Part shown: positions 1 through 6,541 of the stretch, one piece after another
Numbering within the stretch: position 1 is the first letter of the stretch
Layout of the letters: each line of letters begins with the position of its first letter
Origin: Verrucomicrobia bacterium UBA2460
Lineage (GTDB): Bacteria > Verrucomicrobiota > Verrucomicrobiia > Methylacidiphilales > Verrucolacustridaceae
Direction: 5' to 3'
DNA length: 8,188 nucleotides
NCBI GenBank assembly: GCA_002342345.1
Contig: DDPU01000067.1
Span: 7,927-16,114 of the forward strand
Notes under the pieces: generated by a model
What the model saw: the letters and a program-made list of their open reading frames with translations, nothing else
Databases searched by the model: none
Told to the model about the DNA's origin: nothing
Made by a program: the position numbers and the translations under genes

Positions 1-440
1 CCGACGACGATCCGCGCGCAGGCCTGTTGCAGTTCCCGCAACAGGCTCTTGTCCTTGACCTGTTGGAGGTGGGTCGGAGCGGTGAACACGCTGATCACCC
101 CCGCCGCCAGTTCGCCGATCAGGGTGGCCCCTCCTGCGGCATCCTGGAGTTTACGGTCCGTCAGCCAGGCCAGCAGGGTGGAGGGATCGATGACCTGGCC
201 GGTTTCCCTCATCGTGGTGATGGCGCGGAAAATGACCTGATGGGCGGGAGCGAAGAAATCCTCCTCCCGGAGGCCCTGTTCCCGGACCACGTCGACGATC
301 TGATCCGGGTCGGCCAGCATGGCACCCAGCAGGGATCGTTCGGCTTCGAGGTTGGTGTGGGCGGGCAGGCCCTCGATGGTGATGGGGGCGGGGGGTTCCC
401 GGCGTCCCCGGGGACGCAAGTTTTGGGCTTCGGCAATCAC
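1..440 (-). CDS. dnaB: Replicative DNA helicase DnaB, N-terminal part (cut by window edge)
   Basis: Hexameric helicase that unwinds DNA at the replication fork and recruits primase. Only the first 146 residues are in the window; the reading frame is open to base 1, so the RecA-like ATPase domain lies outside. Residues about 25-130 match the DnaB N-terminal all-helical domain: a GLPAHTNLEAERSLLGAML opening (family consensus PHSLEAEQSVLGG), EEDFFAPAHQVIF at about 59-71, then VIDPSTLLAWL and GGATLIGELA, with family spacing. The first 20 residues are a basic, proline-rich tail. The start is GTG at 438-440: an in-frame TGA lies 36 bases upstream, and the first in-frame ATG (residue 41) is already inside the conserved domain. 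AGGA about 14 bases upstream is a poor ribosome site, so the start is less certain than the identity. Divergent from maf. Confidence 0.9.
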   Translation of the reverse strand, partial: MIAEAQNLRPRGRREPPAPITIEGLPAHTNLEAERSLLGAMLADPDQIVDVVREQGLREEDFFAPAHQVIFRAITTMRETGQVIDPSTLLAWLTDRKLQDAAGGATLIGELAAGVISVFTAPTHLQQVKDKSLLRELQQACARIVV

Positions 441-586
441 GGAAGGGTTATCGTTCCTGATGTGCCTGAGGATTCAACACTGGGCGGAAAGTTGTTGGGG
501 AACAATTGGAGAAAAAAGGGGACAAGGACGAATAACTTTCCCACTCCCGGCGTGCCTCCACGGTGCCCCGCGGGCAGGGTGGGAAG
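441..586. promoter_or_regulatory. Divergent dnaB/maf intergenic region, presumed promoters
   Basis: The 146 bases separate two divergent genes, so promoters for both should lie here, unless the two are transcribed from elsewhere. It contains an AT-richer patch (about 488-540) unlike the flanking coding DNA. The best plus-strand guess is TTGGAG at 506-511 and AATAAC at 531-536, but the 19-base spacing is long and both boxes are weak. No convincing sigma-70 pair was seen for dnaB. The promoter role is inferred from position. Confidence 0.3.
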
Positions 587-1168
587 ATGCGACTGGTCCT
601 CGCGTCCTCCTCGCCCCGCCGGGCGGATCTGCTGAGGGAATCGGGGATTTCCTTCCGGGTGGAAACCCCCGGGGTGGAGGAATGGTCGGCGGAGGACTTT
701 CCCGAGGTGCAGCCCGGAGAACTGGCCCGGGGAAACGCCCGAAGGAAGGCACGCGCCGTGGCGGGCCGGAAACCGGGGCTGGCGGTGCTGGCGGCGGATA
801 CCATCGTGGTTTGTCAGGGTAAAATTCTGGGGAAGCCTGCGGACGAGGAGATGGCCAGGCAAATGCTGACATCGCTCAGTGGCCATATCCATGAGGTGGT
901 CACGGCGGTGGTGCTGGTCCTGCCGGACGGAAAAAAAATCCGGGAAAGCGTGGTGCGCACCCGGGTGAAGTTCCGCAATCTTTCTCCCGAGGAGGTGGAC
1001 GACTACGTGCGCTCCACCGACGTGCTGGACAAGGCTGGTGCCTATGCCCTGCAGGAAGGCGGGGATCGGATCGTGGAGCGGGTGGAGGGATCCCGCAGCA
1101 ACGTGATCGGCCTGCCGATGGAAATCGTCCTGCCCTGGTGCGAGGAACTGGACGCCCCGGCGGATTAG
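587..1168 (+). CDS. maf: Maf-family nucleotide pyrophosphatase (dTTP/UTP type)
   Basis: Cytoplasmic nucleoside triphosphate pyrophosphatase that hydrolyses dTTP, UTP and modified pyrimidine nucleotides to monophosphates; Maf proteins are linked to nucleotide-pool cleaning and division arrest. The 193-residue length is normal. The family motifs are in order: LVLASSSPRRADLL at residues 3-16, AADTIVV at 69-75 with the catalytic Asp71, ILGKP at 80-84, SGHIHEVVTAV at 98-108, DKAGAYALQ at 148-156, and GSRSNVIGLP at 168-177. SPRR (rather than SPWR) and ADT (rather than SDQ) put it nearer E. coli YhdE than YceF, so dTTP/UTP is the likely substrate. ATG at 587 begins exactly at the conserved N-terminus, preceded by GGGTGGGAAG as a close ribosome site; an in-frame GTG at 563 would only add eight non-conserved residues. 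The stop overlaps the convergent thioredoxin-like gene by 4 bases. Confidence 0.95.
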   Translation: MRLVLASSSPRRADLLRESGISFRVETPGVEEWSAEDFPEVQPGELARGNARRKARAVAGRKPGLAVLAADTIVVCQGKILGKPADEEMARQMLTSLSGHIHEVVTAVVLVLPDGKKIRESVVRTRVKFRNLSPEEVDDYVRSTDVLDKAGAYALQEGGDRIVERVEGSRSNVIGLPMEIVLPWCEELDAPAD

Positions 1169-1656
1169 AGATTTTTTTTAATCACTTCCCGGAGTTCCCC
1201 GGTTTTCCAAGTTGCCCGGAATCGGGCGAGAACCTTTCCCCCCGGGCTGTAGAGAACGGTGTAGGGGATGGTTTCCAGGGGCTGGATTTCATCGAGAAGG
1301 CGGGGGCCGGGCCGGACCAGGGGATATCGTGCGCCCTGTCGTTCGGCAAAAACAACAAGTTCCGCGGCGGAAGATTCGTCCAGGCAGACCCCCAGGATCA
1401 CCAGACCGCGCTGCGCATACAGCTTGGAGAGCTCGGCGAGCTCGGGAATTTCCCTGATGCTGGCGGGACTCCATGCGGCCCAAAGGTGCAGCACCAGAAC
1501 CCTGCCACGGTATTCGCGGGGATTGATCTCCCGGCCTGAGGCCAGGTCCCGGAAGGTGATGCCCTCCGGCAGGAGGAACGCCTCCGGGGGTTGCCGGCAG
1601 GAAACCAACAGAAACGCCAGGGCAAGGCTCAGGGGCAACCGGGCGGGGAAACTCAT
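1165..1656 (-). CDS. TlpA/thioredoxin-fold lipoprotein lacking the CxxC active site
   Basis: Predicted envelope lipoprotein of 163 residues. Residues 1-20 form a lipoprotein signal: basic start, hydrophobic LPLSLALAFLL, then lipobox LVSC with Cys20 as the likely lipidated residue. The rest follows the TlpA/ResA-like fold: a strand RVLVLHLWAAW at 52-62, the active-site helix SPASIREIPEL, the strand GLVILGVCLDE at 84-94, and the cis-proline region ETIPYTVLY at 128-136. In family members WAAWSPAS is normally WATWCPPC; here both catalytic cysteines are serine (Ser63, Ser66), so thiol-disulfide exchange by the usual mechanism is not possible. Cys91 is the only other cysteine. The protein may act as a binding or chaperone-like variant; function is unknown. 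ATG at 1654-1656 is chosen because it gives the signal peptide and has AAGAGGA just upstream; a GTG at 1747-1749 would bury the signal. It is convergent with maf. Confidence 0.85.
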   Translation of the reverse strand: MSFPARLPLSLALAFLLVSCRQPPEAFLLPEGITFRDLASGREINPREYRGRVLVLHLWAAWSPASIREIPELAELSKLYAQRGLVILGVCLDESSAAELVVFAERQGARYPLVRPGPRLLDEIQPLETIPYTVLYSPGGKVLARFRATWKTGELREVIKKNL

Positions 1657-1672
1657 CGATCCTCTTGAATAA

Positions 1673-2692
1673 ATGAGGCTCGGGAATGGCTCAACGCCCA
1701 AAGCTGGGGCCACGCTTGCCCGCAGAGGAAAGATTCCCCATTTTGACACAGTGAACGTCGGAACCGTTTTTCAGCCCGGACAGGTTATTTTCCGCGAGGG
1801 GGAGTCCAGCCAGGAAGCCTACCGCATCCTCCGCGGTCGCGTGGAAATCAGCATTCTTGCTGACGGCAAGCCCGTGATCCTCGCCCAGCTGGGGGAGGGG
1901 GATATTTTCGGGGAAATGGCCATGGTGGACGAGCGGCCCCGCTCCGCCTCCGCCCAGGCCCTGGAGGTCACCGAGTGCGAGGTTCTCACCCCCGAGAACT
2001 TCAACGAGTCGGTGCTTTCCCGTCCCGAAGTCCTCATCCCGTACATGGCGTCCTTTTTCGAGCGTTTGCGCACCGCCAACGACCGCCTGCGGCTGGAAAT
2101 GCGGTTGCGCAGCCGGGCGGAGCAGGCGTTGGCCTCGGGATCCGCCCCGGCAGGGCCTCCCGTTGCCCGGGTGGTGGCGCCCGTGGCGGGACCGATTTCT
2201 CCCCCGCCTTCCCTCGAGCGGGTACGCACGGTGGCCCCGGTCCCCGTGGCAACCCCCGGCGCTCCGGCACCCGCGGCCAAGCCCGTTCCTCCCGCGCCGC
2301 CTGAGGGCGGGTATCAAAACTTTCTTCTCGAGGCCCTCACCGAGCATGCCAAGGCCCGCCTGCCTGAACCGGTCATCACCATCACGAAATTTCCCTTCCG
2401 GATCGGCCGAAAACATGAGGCGCAGGGCAAGGGTGCCACGGTCTTTGCCGCCAATGACCTGATGATCGCGGATGACAAGCCCTACCAGATTTCCCGGAAC
2501 CACTGTTCGATCGAGCGCGAGGGCAACCACTTCTTTGTGAGGGACCGCGGCAGCACCCTGGGCACCCTGGTGGGGGAGACCCCGATCGGTTTGGCGGAAA
2601 ATTCGCTGACCTGCGACCTTCAGGGAGGAGCCAACGAGATCCTGCTTGGGTCCGATGACAGCCCCTTCCGGTTTCGCCTCACCCTGGCCTGA
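1673..2692 (+). CDS. Cyclic-nucleotide-binding domain and FHA domain fusion protein
   Basis: Probable cytoplasmic signalling adaptor of 339 residues. Residues about 27-130 are a cNMP-binding (Crp-like) beta barrel: FQPGQVIFREGE at 33-44, then the phosphate-binding cassette FGEMAMVDERPRSASA at 79-94, which keeps Glu81 and Arg90 that contact the cyclic nucleotide in this family. A charged, probably coiled helix spans about 126-153, then a Pro/Ala/Val-rich linker spans 154-212. Residues about 234-339 are an FHA phosphothreonine-binding domain: FRIGRKHE at 242-249, NDLMIADD at 261-268, ISRNHCSIER at 273-282, and RDRGSTLGTLVGE at 290-302; Gly-Arg, Ser-Arg-x-x-His (here SRNH) and GST are kept. There is no helix-turn-helix and no enzymatic domain, so it should act through protein contacts. 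The start is uncertain: ATG 1673 lacks a ribosome site, and GTG 1751 would begin just before the cNMP barrel. A role beside glcDF is unproven. Confidence 0.85.
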   Translation: MRLGNGSTPKAGATLARRGKIPHFDTVNVGTVFQPGQVIFREGESSQEAYRILRGRVEISILADGKPVILAQLGEGDIFGEMAMVDERPRSASAQALEVTECEVLTPENFNESVLSRPEVLIPYMASFFERLRTANDRLRLEMRLRSRAEQALASGSAPAGPPVARVVAPVAGPISPPPSLERVRTVAPVPVATPGAPAPAAKPVPPAPPEGGYQNFLLEALTEHAKARLPEPVITITKFPFRIGRKHEAQGKGATVFAANDLMIADDKPYQISRNHCSIEREGNHFFVRDRGSTLGTLVGETPIGLAENSLTCDLQGGANEILLGSDDSPFRFRLTLA

Positions 2693-2706
2693 ACGCTTCT
2701 TCGCTT

Positions 2707-2727
2707 GGGAAGGGACGGAACCTTCCC
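2707..2727. other. Perfect 7-bp inverted repeat between the cNMP-FHA gene and glcD
   Basis: GGGAAGG at 2707-2713 pairs with CCTTCCC at 2721-2727 around a 7-base loop. It starts 15 bases after the cNMP-FHA stop and ends 12 bases before the glcD ATG. There is no T run after it, so it is not a classical intrinsic terminator. It could be a weak attenuator, an RNA processing or stability element, or an operator. It could also be chance in GC-rich DNA. Confidence 0.4.
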
Positions 2728-2739
2728 CATCATCCCCGG

Positions 2740-4128
2740 ATGGCCCCTGCCGGTCGTCCCGTAGCCTCCCTGCGCGAATCCTTTCCGGGACTTGAGATTC
2801 TCGACCAGGCCGAACAGCTCATTCCCTACTCCTTCGATGGAACCGCGGAACTGACCCAGCTCCCTGCCGCGGTGGTGTTCCCGCGCAGCACCGGTGAGGT
2901 GGCATCGGTCCTTCGCTGGTCCAGCAAGCACAAGGTTCCGGTCGTGGCCCGCGGATCGGGCACCGGGTTAAGCGGGGGCAGTGTGCCCGTTCGTTCGGGA
3001 GTGGTGTTGTGTCTTTCGAGAATGGACAAAATCCTCGAAGTGGATGCCGCGAACCTGACATTGCGGGCGGAAAGCGGTGCCATCACCTCCGCCGTGGCGG
3101 CGGCGGCAGAAAAGGCGGGGCTTTTTTATCCACCCGATCCCGGCTCGATGAGGATTTCGACCATCGGGGGCAATGTCGCGGAAAACTCGGGAGGCCTCCG
3201 GGGATTGAAATACGGGGTCACCCGCGACTACGTGATGGGTTTGGAGGTGGTCCTGGCCGGCGGAGAGGTCATCCGCACCGGCAACCAGTGCGTCAAGGAT
3301 GTGGCCGGCTACACCCTGCGGGATCTTTTCATCGGCTCCGAGGGGACCCTGGGGGTGATCACCCAGGTGCTCCTGAAATTATTGCCGCCTCCCTTGTCGC
3401 GAAAAACCATGCTGGCGGTCTATGACGAAATGGAACAGGCCGCCCGCACCGTTTCCGCAATTATCGCCGCCAAGATCATTCCCTGCACCCTGGAGTTTCT
3501 GGATCACGTCACCCTCAACTGCGTCGAGGATCACGCCGCCATCGGGCTTCCCCGGGATGCGGAGGCCATCCTGCTGATGGAGACCGACGGCCATCCCGCG
3601 GCGGTGGAGTCGGAGGCCGAGGCCATGGCGAGGATTGCGAGGGCCCACGGGGCGCGCTCGCTGCAAAAGGCGGCCAATGCCGCCGAGGCGGCCTCCCTGG
3701 CTGCGGCCCGCCGGACGGCCTTTGCGGCGTTGGCGCGGGTGCGCCCCACCACCATCCTGGAGGACGCCACCGTTCCGCGGAGTCGTTTGGCCGAAATGAT
3801 CGCCTTTATCCGGGAGGTGAGCCGCCGTCACCAAGTGAAGATCGGAACCTTCGGCCACATGGGCGATGGCAACCTCCATCCGACCTTCCTGACCGATGAA
3901 AAGAACGGGGAGGAGATGCGGCGGGTGGAGGCGGCCATGCGGGAGATTTTCGAAAAAGCCGTCGAGCTGGGCGGGACCATCACCGGGGAGCACGGGGTCG
4001 GGCTGGCAAAAAAGAAATTCCTGGAGGCGGCGGTGGGCCGGGCCAACGTGGAGTTGATGCGTCGGATCAAGGCGGCCCTGGATCCCGACGGGTTGCTGAA
4101 TCCCGGAAAAATCTTCGACTTCTCCTGA
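2740..4128 (+). CDS. glcD: FAD-linked glycolate/D-2-hydroxyacid oxidase subunit GlcD
   Basis: Flavoprotein subunit that oxidises glycolate (or D-lactate or a similar 2-hydroxyacid) to the 2-oxoacid, passing electrons through GlcF towards the quinone pool on the inner face of the membrane. The 462-residue length is typical. The PCMH-type FAD domain covers about 40-220: VVFPRSTGEVASVLRW at 45-60, RGSGTGLSGG at 71-80, DPGSMRISTIGGNVAENSGG at 133-152, KYGVTRDYV at 157-165, and GSEGTLGVIT at 199-208. The C-terminal oxidase domain has the histidine motifs FGHMGDGNLHP at 371-381 and TITGEHGVGLAKKKF at 413-427, then the LDPDGLLNPGKIF ending of the family. No ribosome site is obvious before ATG 2740, but the start agrees with family length. 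The 3' end overlaps glcF in a TGATG, so the two are translationally coupled. D-lactate dehydrogenase activity cannot be excluded from sequence. Confidence 0.93.
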   Translation: MAPAGRPVASLRESFPGLEILDQAEQLIPYSFDGTAELTQLPAAVVFPRSTGEVASVLRWSSKHKVPVVARGSGTGLSGGSVPVRSGVVLCLSRMDKILEVDAANLTLRAESGAITSAVAAAAEKAGLFYPPDPGSMRISTIGGNVAENSGGLRGLKYGVTRDYVMGLEVVLAGGEVIRTGNQCVKDVAGYTLRDLFIGSEGTLGVITQVLLKLLPPPLSRKTMLAVYDEMEQAARTVSAIIAAKIIPCTLEFLDHVTLNCVEDHAAIGLPRDAEAILLMETDGHPAAVESEAEAMARIARAHGARSLQKAANAAEAASLAAARRTAFAALARVRPTTILEDATVPRSRLAEMIAFIREVSRRHQVKIGTFGHMGDGNLHPTFLTDEKNGEEMRRVEAAMREIFEKAVELGGTITGEHGVGLAKKKFLEAAVGRANVELMRRIKAALDPDGLLNPGKIFDFS

Positions 4129-5453
4129 TGAGTTCCGGGGAGACGCTGGAATCGCTTGATTACTCCATCCTCCAGCAATGCATGCACTGCGGGATGTGCC
4201 TGCCGACCTGCCCGACTTACGACGCCACCAAGCTTGAACAGCACAGCCCGCGGGGGCGGATCTCGTTGATGCGGGCGATTGCGGACGGCCAGCTTTCCCC
4301 CACCCGCGCCTTTGGCGAGGAGATGTCCTACTGCCTCGGGTGTCTGGCCTGCGAAACGGCCTGTCCCGCCGGCGTGGATTACGCCCACCTGTTCGAGACC
4401 GCGCGGGCGGATGCGGAGAGGTCGGGCGCACTGGCCAACCCCGCCCGCAGGCTGGTCCGCTTCCTCACCCTGCGTTTGCTTTTCACCCACCCTCGTTGGC
4501 TTCGCATGACGGGGCGGATTCTCCGGCTTTACCAGGCCAGCGGGGCCCAGGCCCTGATCCGTTTCCTCCGGCTTCCCCGGTTGTTGCCCCCCCGGCTGCG
4601 GAGGTGGGAGGCGATGACCCCGCCCATACGGCCGGAATTTTCCCACCAACTCATCCGCCCCCTGGAAAGACCGGAGGGGAAACCGGGTCACCGCGTGGCT
4701 TTGCTGACCGGCTGCATCCAGGATCTCGCCTTTTCGGAAATCCACCGGGACACCGCCGACGTGCTCCTCGCCAACGGTTGTGAGGTGGTGACGCTCCCGG
4801 TGCAGCCCTGCTGCGGCTCCCTCCACGCGCACAACGGGGATCCGGAGACCGCCGCGGTCCTGGCCCGGCGGTGGCTGGACCTGCTCGACCCCTTTGGCCT
4901 CGACGCGATCATCACCAATTCGGCTGGCTGCGGTTCCCATCTCAGGAGTTACCGGAGGCTTCTTGCCGGGGATCCGGTTTACGACCGGCGTGCGGAGGAG
5001 TGGGACCGGAAGATCCGGGACATTCATGAATGGCTGGTGGAAATCGGTTTCGTGCCTCCCCGCGGGGAAATCCGGGAAGTAGCCACCTATCATGATGCCT
5101 GTCACCTTTGTCACGGGCAGGGGATCACCCGGCAACCCCGGCAGGTGCTGGCCTCCATTCCCGGCTTGCGGGTGGTGGATTTGCCGGAATCCGAATGGTG
5201 TTGCGGCAGCGCGGGGGTTTACAACCTGACTCAGCCCGAAATGGCGGACAGGCTACGGAACCGGAAGGTGGATCACATCCTTTCCACCTCCGCCCGCATT
5301 GTGGCGACCGCCAATCCCGGGTGCCACCTGCAGATCGAAGGGGGATTGGCGTCCCGGCCATGTCCTCCCCGGGTGACCCATCCGGTCAGTCTGCTGGCGG
5401 CCGCTTACCGGCGGGGCGGTTGGCGACGCCCCGGATCCTCCATCGCCTCTTGA
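4128..5453 (+). CDS. glcF: Glycolate oxidase iron-sulfur subunit GlcF
   Basis: Iron-sulfur partner of GlcD that carries electrons from the flavin to the respiratory chain. The 441-residue protein has two CxxCxxCxxxCP [4Fe-4S] ferredoxin motifs: Cys18/21/24/28 and Cys69/72/75/79. Two cysteine-rich CCG domains follow: the first with LLTGCIQD at 192-199 and QPCCGSLHAHNG at 226-237; the second with YHDACHLCHGQG at 321-332 and SEWCCGSAGVYN at 355-366. TANPGCHLQI at 394-403 is the usual late cysteine. Residues about 108-160 are Arg/Leu-rich (LVRFLTLRLLF, LIRFLRLPRLLPP) and may hold the protein to the membrane surface. The ATG overlaps the glcD stop by one base, and all cluster ligands are present. 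The last 12 residues are an arginine-rich tail of no known role. Confidence 0.94.
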   Translation: MSSGETLESLDYSILQQCMHCGMCLPTCPTYDATKLEQHSPRGRISLMRAIADGQLSPTRAFGEEMSYCLGCLACETACPAGVDYAHLFETARADAERSGALANPARRLVRFLTLRLLFTHPRWLRMTGRILRLYQASGAQALIRFLRLPRLLPPRLRRWEAMTPPIRPEFSHQLIRPLERPEGKPGHRVALLTGCIQDLAFSEIHRDTADVLLANGCEVVTLPVQPCCGSLHAHNGDPETAAVLARRWLDLLDPFGLDAIITNSAGCGSHLRSYRRLLAGDPVYDRRAEEWDRKIRDIHEWLVEIGFVPPRGEIREVATYHDACHLCHGQGITRQPRQVLASIPGLRVVDLPESEWCCGSAGVYNLTQPEMADRLRNRKVDHILSTSARIVATANPGCHLQIEGGLASRPCPPRVTHPVSLLAAAYRRGGWRRPGSSIAS

Positions 5454-5483
5454 GTCGGGGTCTCCCTGTCTTTAATCTGCGTT

Positions 5484-6497
5484 GTGGCACGGATTTCGCG
5501 GAAAGGCTGGGTGTTGCTGCTGTTTTTATCGTTGCCCCTCCCTTTGGTGTATTGGTTTTCTTCGGGATCCCGGGATTCCGCAAACTGTCCCGATCCCGGC
5601 GCGTTTCCGGTCCCGTCCGGAGACGGCTTGGTTTCCTCTTCGGCAGGAGTGTCCCCCGGGGAAGCTCCCGGAGAAAAGGGGGTGGAGCTAACGGAGCAGG
5701 TTCAGGCGCCAGCGGTCAGGGATTTCGCGGCCGAGCTCAACCGTGCCCTGGCTTTACCCGACGGGCCGGGAAAAAAATCGGCCTTGGACCGTGTGTTCCT
5801 GGAATGGGGACGGCAGGATGGACGGACTGCGCTCGCCTTCGCCGTCAAGGAGTACGAACAGTCGGGCAACCTTTCCGTTCTCCGGTCTGCCCTTCAGGGG
5901 ATGGCGGAAAAAAGCCCCGGCGAGGCTCTGGAAACCCTCAAAGCCATGAACCTGAGCGACCGGATCAAAATCGATTTTGGAGCGGATCTTTTGGAGAAAT
6001 GGACGGACGCGGATCCCGCCACCGCCGCCGGATGGGCAAAGGAAAACCGTTATCCGCAATGGTGGGGTGGTCCGGTTGCAAAGGTGGCGGACGAGTGGTC
6101 ACGGACCGATCCCCGGGCGGCCGTGGAGTGGTCGGCCCAGCTTTCCCCCGGGCTCGACCAGATCAGCGCCCTGGTGGCCTCCACGTCCCGCTGGTCCAAG
6201 ACGGATTTGAAGGAGGTGGCGGATTTTGTCGGCCGGCAGGCCCCGGGCTTTCCCAGGGACATCATGGCGGGAACATTGGCGAGGGAATTCGGGCAGGAGG
6301 ATCCCTCCTCGGGATTGAAGTGGGCCTCCCTGGTGCAGGATGCCACGGGGAGGGAGCGGGCCGCGGCGGGGGCGGTGGCCGATGTTTACGGAAAGGATCC
6401 CGCCCAGGCGGCGACGCTTCTGCAAAAATCAGGATTGCCGGTTGCCGAACAGCAGGGCGTGATGCGCCGCCTGCAGGGGGGTCCTTGGTGGCGTTGA
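5484..6497 (+). CDS. Uncharacterised membrane-anchored or exported helical-repeat protein
   Basis: I do not recognise a named family. The 337-residue product begins with MARISRKGW and a hydrophobic segment at about 9-26, an uncleaved anchor or a signal peptide, then a Ser/Gly/Pro-rich spacer to about 70. Residues about 104-330 hold roughly seven repeats of about 32 residues, each an aromatic-x(3)-DP-x-x-A-x-x-W/F helical hairpin: VFLEWGRQDGRTALAF (104), GMAEKSPGEALETL (139), LEKWTDADPATAAGW (170), ADEWSRTDPRAAVEW (202), SRWSKTDLKEVADF (235), AREFGQEDPSSGLKW (266) and ADVYGKDPAQAATLL (299). Such alpha-solenoid repeats usually bind proteins, and similar WxxxDPxxAxxW proteins are, to my knowledge, frequent in Verrucomicrobiota. 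The start is GTG 5484, the only one that keeps the hydrophobic N-terminus. It lies 30 bases after glcF and may share its transcript. The strong repeat pattern supports a real gene; the function is unknown. Confidence 0.8.
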   Translation: MARISRKGWVLLLFLSLPLPLVYWFSSGSRDSANCPDPGAFPVPSGDGLVSSSAGVSPGEAPGEKGVELTEQVQAPAVRDFAAELNRALALPDGPGKKSALDRVFLEWGRQDGRTALAFAVKEYEQSGNLSVLRSALQGMAEKSPGEALETLKAMNLSDRIKIDFGADLLEKWTDADPATAAGWAKENRYPQWWGGPVAKVADEWSRTDPRAAVEWSAQLSPGLDQISALVASTSRWSKTDLKEVADFVGRQAPGFPRDIMAGTLAREFGQEDPSSGLKWASLVQDATGRERAAAGAVADVYGKDPAQAATLLQKSGLPVAEQQGVMRRLQGGPWWR

Positions 6498-6507
6498 TGC
6501 TGGAGTC

Positions 6508-6530
6508 GGCCTCCCGGTAAGGCGGGAGCC
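6508..6530. terminator. Hairpin between convergent genes, possible bidirectional terminator
   Basis: CTCCCG at 6511-6516 pairs with CGGGAG at 6523-6528 around GTAAGG. GG at 6508-6509 can pair with CC at 6529-6530 past one bulged C. It sits in the 44-base gap between the repeat protein and the regulator, where both transcripts should end. Neither side has a proper T run, so an intrinsic terminator is only a fair guess. Confidence 0.45.
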
Positions 6531-6541
6531 GGGGCGCTGAT

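Noticed and set aside
492..505. TTGTT-GGGG-AACAA hairpin in the dnaB/maf gap
   Set aside because: Five weak base pairs are easily expected by chance; no matching copies were seen elsewhere in the window.
27..635. Long plus-strand open frame of 202 codons at the left edge
   Set aside because: It lies opposite the clearly recognisable DnaB N-terminal domain and its product is low-complexity Gly-rich with no family features.
1171..1180. Run of eight T just after the maf stop, as a terminator
   Set aside because: The only stem before it is four base pairs with a two-base loop, and the run encodes the lysines at the end of the convergent gene.
1743..1748. Consensus -35 box TTGACA upstream of the cNMP-FHA barrel
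   Set aside because: No acceptable -10 box lies 15-19 bases downstream, and it would put the transcript start inside the coding region.
1691..2530. Minus-strand open frame of 279 codons opposite the cNMP-FHA gene
   Set aside because: The plus strand has two recognisable domains in order; the minus product is Gly/His/Arg-rich with no motif.
3379..5135. Two long minus-strand open frames (3379-4431 and 3828-5135) across glcD and glcF
   Set aside because: They are antisense to genes with full sets of FAD and iron-sulfur motifs; long antisense frames are expected in GC-rich DNA.
5108..6520. Plus-strand open frame of 470 codons across the end of glcF and the repeat protein
   Set aside because: It overlaps two supported genes in another frame, and its product is Gly/Arg-rich with no domain or signal peptide.
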